DNA of 64,000 nucleotides, taken from Pseudomonas fluorescens. Its GTDB lineage: Bacteria > Pseudomonadota > Gammaproteobacteria > Pseudomonadales > Pseudomonadaceae. Under the pieces are notes generated by a model. The model made no database searches, was not told where the DNA came from, and saw only the letters and a program-made list of their open reading frames with translations. The DNA is taken from contig NZ_VCNJ01000024.1 of NCBI RefSeq assembly GCF_005938625.1, forward strand, positions 186,001-250,000. Direction: 5' to 3'. The position numbers and the translations under genes are program-made. Shown here in pieces: positions 25,005 through 32,185 of this stretch (positions within the stretch are counted from its first letter, which is position 1; each line of letters begins with the position of its first letter).

Positions 25005-26276
25005 TCACCATATAGGGATTTCCCTGACCACACCGACAGTCAAATGACGGCAGCGAATCCTTCCGTTTATGAAGGCGTTAGTTTTCGAATCTTTAAGTGT
25101 ATTTATCAACTTTTTACAGTGCGACACTTTGGAATTTTTAGGTTTCAAGACAATCAGGTGATTCTCGACGGCGACAGGTGTATCACCCAAGACTATAGCC
25201 CCTGAAGCTCTGTTTTTATCAGTAGGGCTGGATGTACGCCTTATCACCACAAACGGCGGCTTTATTAATCGACCTTTGAATCTTCTAAACTCGTCGAATT
25301 CCCTAATAGTCCCCCAAACGGGAGTGTTCTTAGCATGTATGTATGGAGATAAAGTTCCCTCTTGCGGATCCCGATAAGCCACTAGCGGCCCAATGCAGAC
25401 ATCAAATAAATCTGCGACATATAAAGCGCTTTCCGCATAGTCGTACCAAACAATCGCTTCTGAAGTCGCTTCCTTTAATACGCCGGCAACCAAGAAAACA
25501 TCCACATCAGTTTTCTCATTAAAGCGACCGGCTATTTGGATATCGCCACTAATTTTCTCTGAAACAAACCTCCTCCACCCTTCATATCGGCTGCCCGCCC
25601 TAAGGACATCTGGAAGAATTGCGCTGATCAAGCAGCCGCTGGGAAGGCGACGAATATAATGGTCAAATATCACGCCTGCAGCATTAACCTTCCCAGCTTT
25701 CCAATACTCTGACGCAGGAGAATCCCAATTGGAGAACGGCGGATTCATTAATAGATGTGTTACGTCACTCAACTCCTCATCTTCAACGGAAAGCGCGTCA
25801 GCGACCTTAATACCGCTAAAACAGAGTAGAGCTTGATCCAAGGAGCAATCCTTTACTACACCTCTATTCACTGCTTCGAGAATCAAACGCAATTTTGTAG
25901 CTTCAACGAAAGCGCTATGTATATCAAAGCCTCTCAGGACTTTTCCCCACGAAACTAAGGTATCGGAGAGAAAGTGACACACTGGTAGCTTTCGAGAGCA
26001 CCCAATTAGAAGGTTACCCGTCCCACATGTCGGATCTAGAACAACAGATCCAAGTGTTATTGGATGACGGAATCCATCAATCGCAAGACCGGTCAGCCTC
26101 TGCCCTGTAAAAAAACTTCCAAATTGTCGCATCTCATCGATAGATAAGAATTTTCTTAATACTGAGTCTGCTGTATCAAGATTGATCATTTCTCGAAGCA
26201 GATCTTGATCGTACGAATCAATGATAGAGTCAAAAAAACTTGTTAAAGTGACATTATGAGGATTAAATTTATTCAT
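25005..26276 (-). CDS. N6-adenine DNA methylase
   Basis: 423 aa. SAM-binding motif I DPTCGTGNLL (81-90), catalytic motif IV NPPF (178-181), preceded by GSFFTGQRL (53-61), the spacing of gamma-class adenine methylases related to HsdM. The C-terminal 200 residues contain a beta-rich region (VWGTIREFDEFRRFKGRLIK) that may read DNA sequence, since no separate specificity subunit gene is present. It is first in the minus-strand operon and AT-rich. It may mark self DNA for the associated HNH nuclease. Distinct from type I HsdM, which would come with HsdS and HsdR. Confidence 0.88.
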   Translation of the reverse strand: MNKFNPHNVTLTSFFDSIIDSYDQDLLREMINLDTADSVLRKFLSIDEMRQFGSFFTGQRLTGLAIDGFRHPITLGSVVLDPTCGTGNLLIGCSRKLPVCHFLSDTLVSWGKVLRGFDIHSAFVEATKLRLILEAVNRGVVKDCSLDQALLCFSGIKVADALSVEDEELSDVTHLLMNPPFSNWDSPASEYWKAGKVNAAGVIFDHYIRRLPSGCLISAILPDVLRAGSRYEGWRRFVSEKISGDIQIAGRFNEKTDVDVFLVAGVLKEATSEAIVWYDYAESALYVADLFDVCIGPLVAYRDPQEGTLSPYIHAKNTPVWGTIREFDEFRRFKGRLIKPPFVVIRRTSSPTDKNRASGAIVLGDTPVAVENHLIVLKPKNSKVSHCKKLINTLKDSKTNAFINGRIRCRHLTVGVVREIPIW

Positions 26277-26866
26277 ACTTTGCGCTTATAATATCTCGAA
26301 TAAAAATATCCAAAATTTGTCTATCCTATCATGAATCAATACTCAGTCATAGCGCGATCTTTCGCTAGCAATTAACTATGCACAGCAGCACAATTCAACA
26401 TAGTTAGAAAGCAATCTAGCGCTCAGCCAGCCTTAGGAAAAATCAATCTCCACTCGTTACATTTAATTAATACTGCATTAATCAAAGCTTCAATTGGTAA
26501 ACGCCTATTGGGAACTTATTCCCCCCGCATGGACACATTAGCGAGGACGGTCGCTAGCCGAGTTGAGGATGCAATGAAATGAGTTCAAAGAGTACCATTT
26601 GCCCAAGTCACTCAAGCTTGAGCGCAAGAGCAGTTACATGTGGTGATTTTTCGGACTGCCAGTTTACGTAATGGCTTATTGACGTGGCATAGTCATTCAC
26701 ACAGGCACAATTCATGGATGTGAAACGACGCCCATCCTAACCAAGACATGAGTGCCACGCGCTATGCCTTGAGCGACAGGCTGGCGGCTGCGCTCAACTC
26801 TCAAGACGCGAGCATCTGCAAATAACAGCCGATTTAACGTACCTGAGCCCTCTGGCCTTCGAGAGC

Positions 26867-26989
26867 TGTTACACCCCCCTGCGCTGTTACATCGCGCGCA
26901 TAGATATCCCGAGCCAGGTGTTACATGTATTTAAAGCTTTAAAATCAATATGTTAGCCGAACCCGTTACACCCGTAACACCTGTAACAC
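26867..26989. repeat. Six GTGTAACA/TGTTACAC words
   Basis: TGTTACAC at 26,867, TGTTACAT at 26,885 and 26,919, CGTTACAC at 26,964, and the inverse GTAACAC at 26,974 and TGTAACAC at 26,982. The last three are head to head and nearly abut. Same word as in 13,532-13,655. Confidence 0.6.
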
Positions 26990-27065
26990 TGCATTAAGTA
27001 GGTATCGGAAAACCCCACACCCCAATAAAAGACGCCCCCCAGCGAGAAGATGTCAGAGTAAGCCT

Positions 27066-27112
27066 GGGGACCCTGAGAGTTAGCCCAACACACGGGGTCG
27101 GAAACCCGCGGG
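27066..27112 (+). repeat. GGGGACCCTGAG element, copy A
   Basis: Begins GGGGACCCTGAG and contains CACGGGGTCGGAAACCCGCG. Copy B is at 27,216 (same orientation, more diverged) and copy C inverted at 27,450-27,498. The inner GGGT-CGGA-AACCC can fold as a small hairpin. Confidence 0.7.
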
Positions 27113-27141
27113 ACTTTGTTAGCGGACGGGCGCCCAGCTTA

Positions 27142-27184
27142 GTGAACAGGTGAACAGGTGAACCGGGTGAACACACAGTTCACC
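27142..27184. repeat. GGTGAACA iterons (P4-like)
   Basis: GTGAACA at 27,142, GGTGAACA at 27,149, GGTGAACC at 27,157, GGTGAACA at 27,166 and the inverse GTTCACC at 27,178-27,184. The word matches the TGTTCACC-type iteron that the phage P4 alpha replication protein recognises at ori and crr. The island primase-helicase is the candidate binder. Confidence 0.65.
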
Positions 27185-27215
27185 AGTGCATTTGCACAGA
27201 TGATGGGAGGTCGCC

Positions 27216-27265
27216 GGGGACCCTGAGCGTTTCCGGATGACACGGGGCACAAAACCCGCGCGATC
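27216..27265 (+). repeat. GGGGACCCTGAG element, copy B
   Basis: GGGGACCCTGAG followed by GACACGGGGC and AAACCCGCGCG; same order as copy A 150 bp upstream but with several differences in the middle. Confidence 0.65.
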
Positions 27266-27291
27266 TTGGCAGTGGCTGATTTTTCTACATT

Positions 27292-27316
27292 GGTTGACAG
27301 GTTGACTCGGTTGACA
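27292..27316 (+). repeat. GGTTGACA direct repeats
   Basis: GGTTGACA, GGTTGACT, GGTTGACA at 27,292, 27,300 and 27,309, period 8-9 bp. Differs from the GGTGAACA word at two central bases and lies 120 bp away, so it may be a second iteron class. Confidence 0.55.
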
Positions 27317-27343
27317 GCCCAAGGTGTCCATAATCATCAACAC

Positions 27344-27386
27344 AAAAGGCCATCGTTACCGATGCGGTAACGATGGCCTTTTTTCA
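27344..27386. terminator. Strong symmetrical terminator
   Basis: AAAAGGCCATCGTTACC, 5-nt loop GATGC, GGTAACGATGGCCTTTT and further T: a perfect 17-bp stem with T-runs in both directions. Confidence 0.85.
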
Positions 27387-27449
27387 GCAGAATTCTTTCG
27401 ATTTCAATGCCTGAAATTTCAGTAACTTTGAAATCCTTCCACTAACACA

Positions 27450-27498
27450 GCCACGCGGGTTTCCGACCCCGTATGCTCTGTAACTCCTCAGGGTCCCC
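27450..27498 (-). repeat. GGGGACCCTGAG element, copy C (inverted)
   Basis: On the minus strand it reads GGGGACCCTGAG, AGTTAC, then ACGGGGTCGGAAACCCGCG. It is the closest match to copy A and faces it across about 340 bp. Confidence 0.7.
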
Positions 27499-27613
27499 CG
27501 CTCGATTTCAGTCCCCCGACCGCTCTAGCACTTCGGCTCTCCCTACGTTAGCCTCGAATAGCAGGCCAAGGAGTGTTGACCCAACGAAGAGCTGTTCAAG
27601 GAATGTCAGTCGG

Positions 27614-28591
27614 ATGAAAACAAACAAACGCATCACACGTGCTTACTGTGTCGAGCTCGAAAAGGAGTTGTCTATTGTCGCTGCTCGGCGTGAATACCTC
27701 TCTCTAGAACCGCCACGCGCACGCTTCACATTCCTCTGCACTAATGAGGAGTGCAGGACGCTCGATGCCAAGATCACCGGCGTCAACTACGATTTGAATC
27801 CCCAAGAAACTACGATACTGCAGGCTGCGCATTTCCGTGCCAATCCGAAGGATGAACACTGTCCAACCTGTGAGTGGATTGAACACGGTTCAAGCGGCGA
27901 TCTGGACAGAAGCCGTCCAGGGGAAACAGAGGAAGAAGCAAAAGTTCGCCAAGCCAAACGCAAGCTCGACGACTACATCGATATCTTTGATCCAAACCTG
28001 AAGGAAAAGAAACCCGGGGGCGACCGTCCGGGCAAGGGAGGTGATGAGATAGATGGAGATGGTGAGGGGAGAGGGGCTCGTAGGACTAGCACTGAATCGA
28101 ACGACAAGCCTCGGGGCCCCACGAAAACCACCGATCTAGAACGATTGGTGGAAAGTTACAGAAACGCCAAGACCTTACCGTGGGAAGAGTTCAACCTCCT
28201 GACGTTGCAGGTTTCGGGATATGGAGTGATCCCTCTCCGCTCGTACTTCCGCCATATTGAAGCAGCAACGATGGGTGAAAACGGCTGTGTCTTGTTCGGT
28301 GGGGGCACAGTAAAGCGCTACGGCGAAGGATTCAGCTTCAACTTCATTGATCGGCTGGCGGAAAAACGTGTGTCGCTTTACGTCCCTCCAGATCAAATGA
28401 AGGCTTATCGCTTCCGCCGGTACCTGAAAGAGCTGGTCATCCAGGCAGAGGAATTGAGATATGTCACGCTTTACACGCTCGGACATCTCGAGGAAAACCC
28501 TAAGGGCAAAGGCATCGACCTGAAGGTGGAAGATCTGAGGCAGATAGCTTTCGTTCTCGGTCCTCCAAAGACCAAAACTGAGACGTCTTAA
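27614..28591 (+). CDS. Unknown island protein with a CoiA-like cysteine/histidine N terminus
   Basis: 325 aa from ATG 27,614, with AAGGAATG about 9 nt upstream; a longer frame from 27,473 overlaps repeat C and is less likely. Residues 35-90 hold FLCTNEECRTL (C42, C47), AAHFRAN (H73) and HCPTCEW (C83, C86), a probable zinc site reminiscent of the C-x-n-C...HFRH layout at the N terminus of CoiA-like competence/defence nucleases. A low-complexity acidic glycine-rich linker (about 125-165) leads to a globular C-terminal domain (WEEFNLLTLQVSGYGVIPLR). Not recognised beyond that. Confidence 0.7.
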   Translation: MKTNKRITRAYCVELEKELSIVAARREYLSLEPPRARFTFLCTNEECRTLDAKITGVNYDLNPQETTILQAAHFRANPKDEHCPTCEWIEHGSSGDLDRSRPGETEEEAKVRQAKRKLDDYIDIFDPNLKEKKPGGDRPGKGGDEIDGDGEGRGARRTSTESNDKPRGPTKTTDLERLVESYRNAKTLPWEEFNLLTLQVSGYGVIPLRSYFRHIEAATMGENGCVLFGGGTVKRYGEGFSFNFIDRLAEKRVSLYVPPDQMKAYRFRRYLKELVIQAEELRYVTLYTLGHLEENPKGKGIDLKVEDLRQIAFVLGPPKTKTETS

Positions 28592-28678
28592 TCTAAGCCG
28601 CTCAGGATTTGTATCCCAATTTGTATCCCAAAAAAATTCACCACTGAAAATACTCAATGTTTACAAGGGAGTTTCCAG

Positions 28679-28704
28679 CGGGTTCAAATGACCCCGGCCC
28701 ACCA
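28679..28704 (+). other. attR (degenerate copy of the ssrA 3' end)
   Basis: GGGTTCAAATGACCCCGGC followed by CCACCA, matching attL except for GA in place of CC and one missing T. The T-arm stem is broken, so no second tmRNA tail can form. An AAAGCCCGC hairpin follows, as after attL. Confidence 0.7.
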
Positions 28705-28714
28705 ACTCTCAACG

Positions 28715-28741
28715 ACAAAGCCCGCCAAGTGCGGGCTTTGT
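28715..28741 (+). terminator. Terminator after attR (probably the original ssrA terminator)
   Basis: ACAAAGCCCGC-CAAGT-GCGGGCTTTGT, 11-bp perfect stem located 11 bp after the CCACCA remnant. Confidence 0.75.
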
Positions 28742-28880
28742 CGCATCTGGACAACAGCCACGCCGGGCATCCAATACCACAGCCTACAATCGATATGGCT
28801 CGATATCCCAGCGATGCGCTGCCCCCCCACAAAAAAGGACGACTGATGTCGTCCTTTTCCATACCTGCACTCCTGACCTA

Positions 28881-29507
28881 TCAATGAACAACGCCAAGCA
28901 AATCCGGACGACTCGACTTAAGCATCGCTTCATTGACCTTGCCTTGAATCGAGCAGGTAAACATCCCCTTACTCCCAGCGCTCAACTCTTCCGGAGCCGG
29001 TTCAATCAGAAACACGCGCTCGGCACTATCGACCACCAGTTTACCGGCAGTGGCAGCAGGATCTTCCGGCTGCCAGCTGGATTTGCCATGGGACCAGATT
29101 TCCGCGCGAGCGTAGAGTCCCTGCGACATGTCCAGGCGTGGGCCGCCCGCTTTTTCCAGTTGAGTGTGAAGTTCGTTCGGCGTCTGTTTGGCGTAGAAGC
29201 CCCAACTGATGATGCGCGTCCCCATCAGGTCCATGTCTTCGGCGTAAAAGCCGGTCAACGACATGCCATCGATCTCGACTGGCTTGGCAAACATCCAGCG
29301 CTGGCCCATGTCGCTCTTGGTGCCGCCGGACAATTTGATCTGGCCATTTTCGACAGAGCTTGGCACCAGATCCTTGAGCAAAGGTGATTGCACAACGGCC
29401 AGTGAGTGATCGTCACAAGCGGCAAACGACGCCACCGGTGAGGGTGCAGCGGCGACGCTGAAAGCAGAAAAGAGGGTCACAAGCGGCAGCAGGAAAAAGG
29501 GTTTCAT
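28881..29507 (-). CDS. Secreted protein of unknown function
   Basis: 208 aa from ATG 29,507. Signal peptide MKPFFLLPLVTLFSAFSVAA. Two cysteines, AACDDHS and FTCSIQG, near the ends of the mature chain could form a disulfide. The body is beta-rich with no recognised motif. A perfect palindrome at 29,548-29,566 lies 41 bp upstream and is a probable operator. First host gene to the right of the island. Confidence 0.75.
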   Translation of the reverse strand: MKPFFLLPLVTLFSAFSVAAAPSPVASFAACDDHSLAVVQSPLLKDLVPSSVENGQIKLSGGTKSDMGQRWMFAKPVEIDGMSLTGFYAEDMDLMGTRIISWGFYAKQTPNELHTQLEKAGGPRLDMSQGLYARAEIWSHGKSSWQPEDPAATAGKLVVDSAERVFLIEPAPEELSAGSKGMFTCSIQGKVNEAMLKSSRPDLLGVVH

Positions 29508-29547
29508 GGAATGACTCAAATGAAAGACTGAAGAAACTGACAAAAAA

Positions 29548-29566
29548 TGATATCACAGTGATATCA
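29548..29566. promoter_or_regulatory. Perfect 19-bp palindrome (operator)
   Basis: TGATATCAC-A-GTGATATCA in the short gap between the EamA stop and the secreted protein start. Each arm is itself TGATATCA, a palindrome, giving two adjacent dyads. Binding protein unknown. Confidence 0.55.
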
Positions 29567-29589
29567 ACCGACAGACTTCAGACGTTCAA

Positions 29590-30630
29590 TCAATGCCCAT
29601 GCCGATGATGCACATCCGGAAAATGCGCATGGCTATGACGCATCGGCGTATGCACATGCGGATGACTGTGCGGCTCCGTTCCATCCCAGTCAGCCCCGTG
29701 CGTATGCTGGTGGTGCTCGTCGTGTGTGTGGCGATGATCATGCTCAAGCAGTTCGTGCTGATGCTCATGAATATGGTTTTCCATCAAGTGAACCCATACC
29801 CCCACGGCCATCAACGCTGCTGCGAGCAGGAACATCAGCGATACCGACTCGCCCAGCAGCAGAATCGAGATTGCTGCGCCCAGAAACGGTGCGGTGGAAA
29901 AGTACGCGCCAGTGCGCGCACTGCCCAGCCCGCGCAGGGTGAGGACGAACATCACCAGGCTGACGCCGTAACCGAGAAACCCGACCAGCAGGATCGGCAC
30001 CAACGAGTCGGCGGCGGGCAGTTGTTTGCCGATGAACAAGGCCAGGCCGCAGTTGACCACCCCCGCCACAAGACCTTTGCTGCCCGCGATAAACAGTGCA
30101 TCCGAAGCAGAGACCTTACGCGTCAGGTTGTTGTCGATGGCCCAGCAAAAGCAGGCGAAGGCGACGGCCAGCGGGCCTGTCCAGTCTTGCGCCGACACAG
30201 CCTCTTGCGGCCAGGACAACACGACACCGCCGGCCACGATGGCGAGCATGCCGATCACGATTCGCCGATCGGCATTTTCTTTGAACACTACCCATGCCAG
30301 CAGTGCCGTGAGCACTGATTCCAGATTGAGCATCAGTGACGCGCTCGCGCCGGACGTTCTGGTCAAACCGAACATCAATGCCACCGGCGCCAGTACGCCG
30401 CCGAAGCCGATGGCACCAACCAGCCACGGCCATTCGCCGGCTCCGAGTCCGGAATGCTGCCAGCCTCGATCGCGGGCAAAACGCAGGGCGGCCAAACCCA
30501 GCCCACTGCCCAGATAGAGCAACCCGGCCAATAGAATCGGCGAAATCTGTACGCCCAGCAGCTTGGCGAGTGGCGTACTGGCGCCAAACAACGCTGCCGC
30601 AACCAGCGCGTAGAGCACGCTCACATTCAT
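29590..30630 (-). CDS. EamA/DMT-family exporter with histidine-rich tail
   Basis: 346 aa with two EamA repeats and ten predicted membrane segments (start MNVSVLYALVAAALFGASTP). The last 66 residues are an extension with about two dozen histidines (for example HDEHHQHTH and RHSHAHFPDVHH), likely cytoplasmic and able to bind Zn, Ni or Co. The transporter therefore probably moves, or is gated by, a metal or metal complex, but the substrate is not shown. The longer upstream frame to 30,723 lacks the family N terminus. Confidence 0.82.
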   Translation of the reverse strand: MNVSVLYALVAAALFGASTPLAKLLGVQISPILLAGLLYLGSGLGLAALRFARDRGWQHSGLGAGEWPWLVGAIGFGGVLAPVALMFGLTRTSGASASLMLNLESVLTALLAWVVFKENADRRIVIGMLAIVAGGVVLSWPQEAVSAQDWTGPLAVAFACFCWAIDNNLTRKVSASDALFIAGSKGLVAGVVNCGLALFIGKQLPAADSLVPILLVGFLGYGVSLVMFVLTLRGLGSARTGAYFSTAPFLGAAISILLLGESVSLMFLLAAALMAVGVWVHLMENHIHEHQHELLEHDHRHTHDEHHQHTHGADWDGTEPHSHPHVHTPMRHSHAHFPDVHHRHGH

Positions 30631-30945
30631 GACGGAATCACTCGCTCGGGCCGATGAGATATTGGCAACAATCATGGCAAAACTCAGGTGAGAATTATGT
30701 GAACCGTTCCGCCCGCTGACCACATGCCTTGAAATGACTTTGCATGATCATCACGAACGCTGTTTGGTTTTATCGCCACGCCCTCGTTCCCACATCGAAC
30801 GTCCTAGGAAAATTCCCGCAACACGCGTCGACTTTGATGAACTGGTGAACACCTCCTCAGGGCGTTACGCTCCACGACCACTGCCAACCAGCGGACGGTT
30901 TGGCAGCCGAAATTGCAGTGAATGTTCACTTCACGGAGCTACGTC
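30631..30945. other. Intergenic region between EamA and DUF3077-like genes
   Basis: 315 bp of divergent promoter space. One hairpin, CTGCCAACC/GGTTTGGCAG at 30,881-30,906, lies 40 bp before the next start. No other feature is clear, and the leader RNA seen at 16.0 and 49.5 kb is absent. Confidence 0.5.
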
Positions 30946-31320
30946 ATGAAAAAAATCCCACAGCTTTCGCTGGTTGGTTCGGCACCTTCCGAAGCACCCG
31001 CTTCCAGCACCCAACCTCAGTCAAACACCACCGCAAGCACCGAGGCGCCCCGTCGGCGGCGCAGCGTCCCGCTCAATCAGCTCATCAGAGTGCGCGACGA
31101 TGTCGACACACTGACCCTGCTCACCCACGCCAGCGAAATTCTCGATTCCCTCGCGGCCATCAGCGCAAACTTTGCCGATGAGTTCGACGGTTCGAAACGC
31201 CATGTGGCGGTGGCCATGAAGCAATTGAGCGCACTGGCCGAGATCCTTATTTGTCGGGCACGGGACAATCTTGATCCGCAGAAACCGCAGAACACTACCG
31301 GGCCTGAAACCCGCCATTGA
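30946..31320 (+). CDS. DUF3077/DUF6124-like small protein
   Basis: 124 aa. A Ser/Thr/Pro-rich N terminus (residues 8-40) and basic RRRRSV stretch precede a two-helix domain LLTHASEILDSLAAISANFA and KRHVAVAMKQLSALAEILIC. This domain aligns by eye with the DUF6124 protein at 49,606 (SLLADASETLGSATVMLNNH). GGAG lies 8 nt before the ATG. Function unknown; soluble. Confidence 0.7.
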   Translation: MKKIPQLSLVGSAPSEAPASSTQPQSNTTASTEAPRRRRSVPLNQLIRVRDDVDTLTLLTHASEILDSLAAISANFADEFDGSKRHVAVAMKQLSALAEILICRARDNLDPQKPQNTTGPETRH

Positions 31321-31451
31321 CGGGCAAAACCCCGACGCTCGGTTGTGCATCGGACTGCATTGGGGCCGCCCATCGAGATGAATTTTTCTTCACTGCAGCT
31401 ACGCGGCCAAGCCTTGTACAGTCCGCTCGCTCATTCAAGAAACTACGGTTC

Positions 31452-31477
31452 GCCCGCGCTCCTGCGGGCTTTTTTTT
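31452..31477 (+). terminator. Terminator
   Basis: GCCCGC-GCTCCT-GCGGGC followed by eight T, 131 bp after the DUF3077-like gene. Confidence 0.85.
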
Positions 31478-31568
31478 GCCTGAAACAAAGTCCCTTCTGC
31501 GCCACGTCTTGCCGTAACCCCGGTGATTGCGCGACTCTGCGAGCAGATCCCACAAGCCGGAGCGCCCG

Positions 31569-32156
31569 ATGCCGCTGTTGACCCTGCCCTGCCAACGACT
31601 GACGCTCGCGATACTGGCTCCGGACCAGGCCGAGCTTGAAAGCGAGTTTTACCGACGCAACCAGCGCCACCTCGCGCCCTGGTCACCGATCCGCACCACC
31701 GAATACTTTTCCACCGAGCAGATTCGCCGGCGCCTCGACGTGCAGGCCAGCGCATTCGAGGCCGGGCTGGCCATGCATTTTGCGCTGCTGACCCCGGATG
31801 GCCAGCAGATGATCGGCGCCTGCAACTTCAGCGGCATTATTCGCGGTGCCTTTCAGGCGTGTTATTTGGGCTATCACATCGATGAGGCCCAACAGGGTCA
31901 GGGCTTGATGCAGGAAGCGCTGGAGGCTGGCATCGCTTACATGTTCGATAACCAGAACCTGCATCGGATCATGGCCAACTACGTTCCCGGCAATGAGCGC
32001 AGTGCACGTTTGCTGGAGCGTCTGGGCTTCGAGCTCGAGGGTTACGCCAAGGCGTATCTGAACATTGCCGGGCGCTGGCAGGATCATGTGCTGACAGCGC
32101 TGGTCAATCCGCTGTTCGAAACGCCGGAGAAGCGTTGGTCGCGACAACTGGCCTAG
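31569..32156 (+). CDS. GNAT N-acetyltransferase, RimJ/RimL type
   Basis: 195 aa GNAT fold: IGACNFSGIIRG strand, the acetyl-CoA P-loop region YHIDEAQQGQGLMQEAL, and PGNERSARLLERLGFELEG. The LYLGYHID and VPGNERSARLLE pattern is that of RimJ-like alanine N-acetyltransferases acting on ribosomal protein N termini. Actual substrate unknown. Start ATG 31,569; the longer frame runs back into the upstream terminator spacer. Confidence 0.88.
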   Translation: MPLLTLPCQRLTLAILAPDQAELESEFYRRNQRHLAPWSPIRTTEYFSTEQIRRRLDVQASAFEAGLAMHFALLTPDGQQMIGACNFSGIIRGAFQACYLGYHIDEAQQGQGLMQEALEAGIAYMFDNQNLHRIMANYVPGNERSARLLERLGFELEGYAKAYLNIAGRWQDHVLTALVNPLFETPEKRWSRQLA

Positions 32157-32185
32157 CTTCACAATTTGTTCAGGATTGCCGACGT

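Larger units (their letters stand above)
26277..27613. other. Gene-free region with iterons and repeated elements
   Basis: About 1.3 kb with no convincing gene. 26,277-26,860 is AT-rich, the promoter side of the methylase operon, with nothing else clear. 26,867-26,989 has six GTGTAACA-type words. 27,066-27,498 carries three copies of a ~47-bp element and two blocks of short direct repeats; a long hairpin at 27,344-27,382 separates these from the next gene. The combination looks like a replication origin or copy-control region. Confidence 0.6.
12080..28704. mobile_element. Integrative genomic island in the 3' end of ssrA
   Basis: About 16.6 kb between the tmRNA tail (12,080-12,105) and a degenerate repeat of it (28,679-28,704). 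It opens with a tyrosine integrase, followed by PrtN-like and AlpA-like regulators, a replication operon with a TOPRIM/DUF927 primase-helicase, an MvaT-family silencer, an AT-rich four-gene methylase/ATPase/REC/HNH operon on the opposite strand, an iteron-bearing gene-free region and one unknown gene. No conjugation, capsid or packaging genes are visible, so it resembles a P4-like satellite or a simple integrative element rather than a complete phage or ICE. Confidence 0.88.

Noticed and set aside
21453-26276. Type I restriction-modification system
   Set aside because: No HsdS or HsdR-like gene; the methylase partners are GHKL, REC and HNH proteins instead.
26277-27060. Short frames in the AT-rich spacer, including a 17-codon frame near 26,529
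   Set aside because: Too short, no RBS, no recognisable product.
26867-27316. CRISPR array
   Set aside because: Repeats are 8 bp words or 47-bp elements without regular spacers; no cas genes.
12080-28704. Complete prophage or ICE
   Set aside because: No capsid, tail, lysis, relaxase or mating genes are seen.
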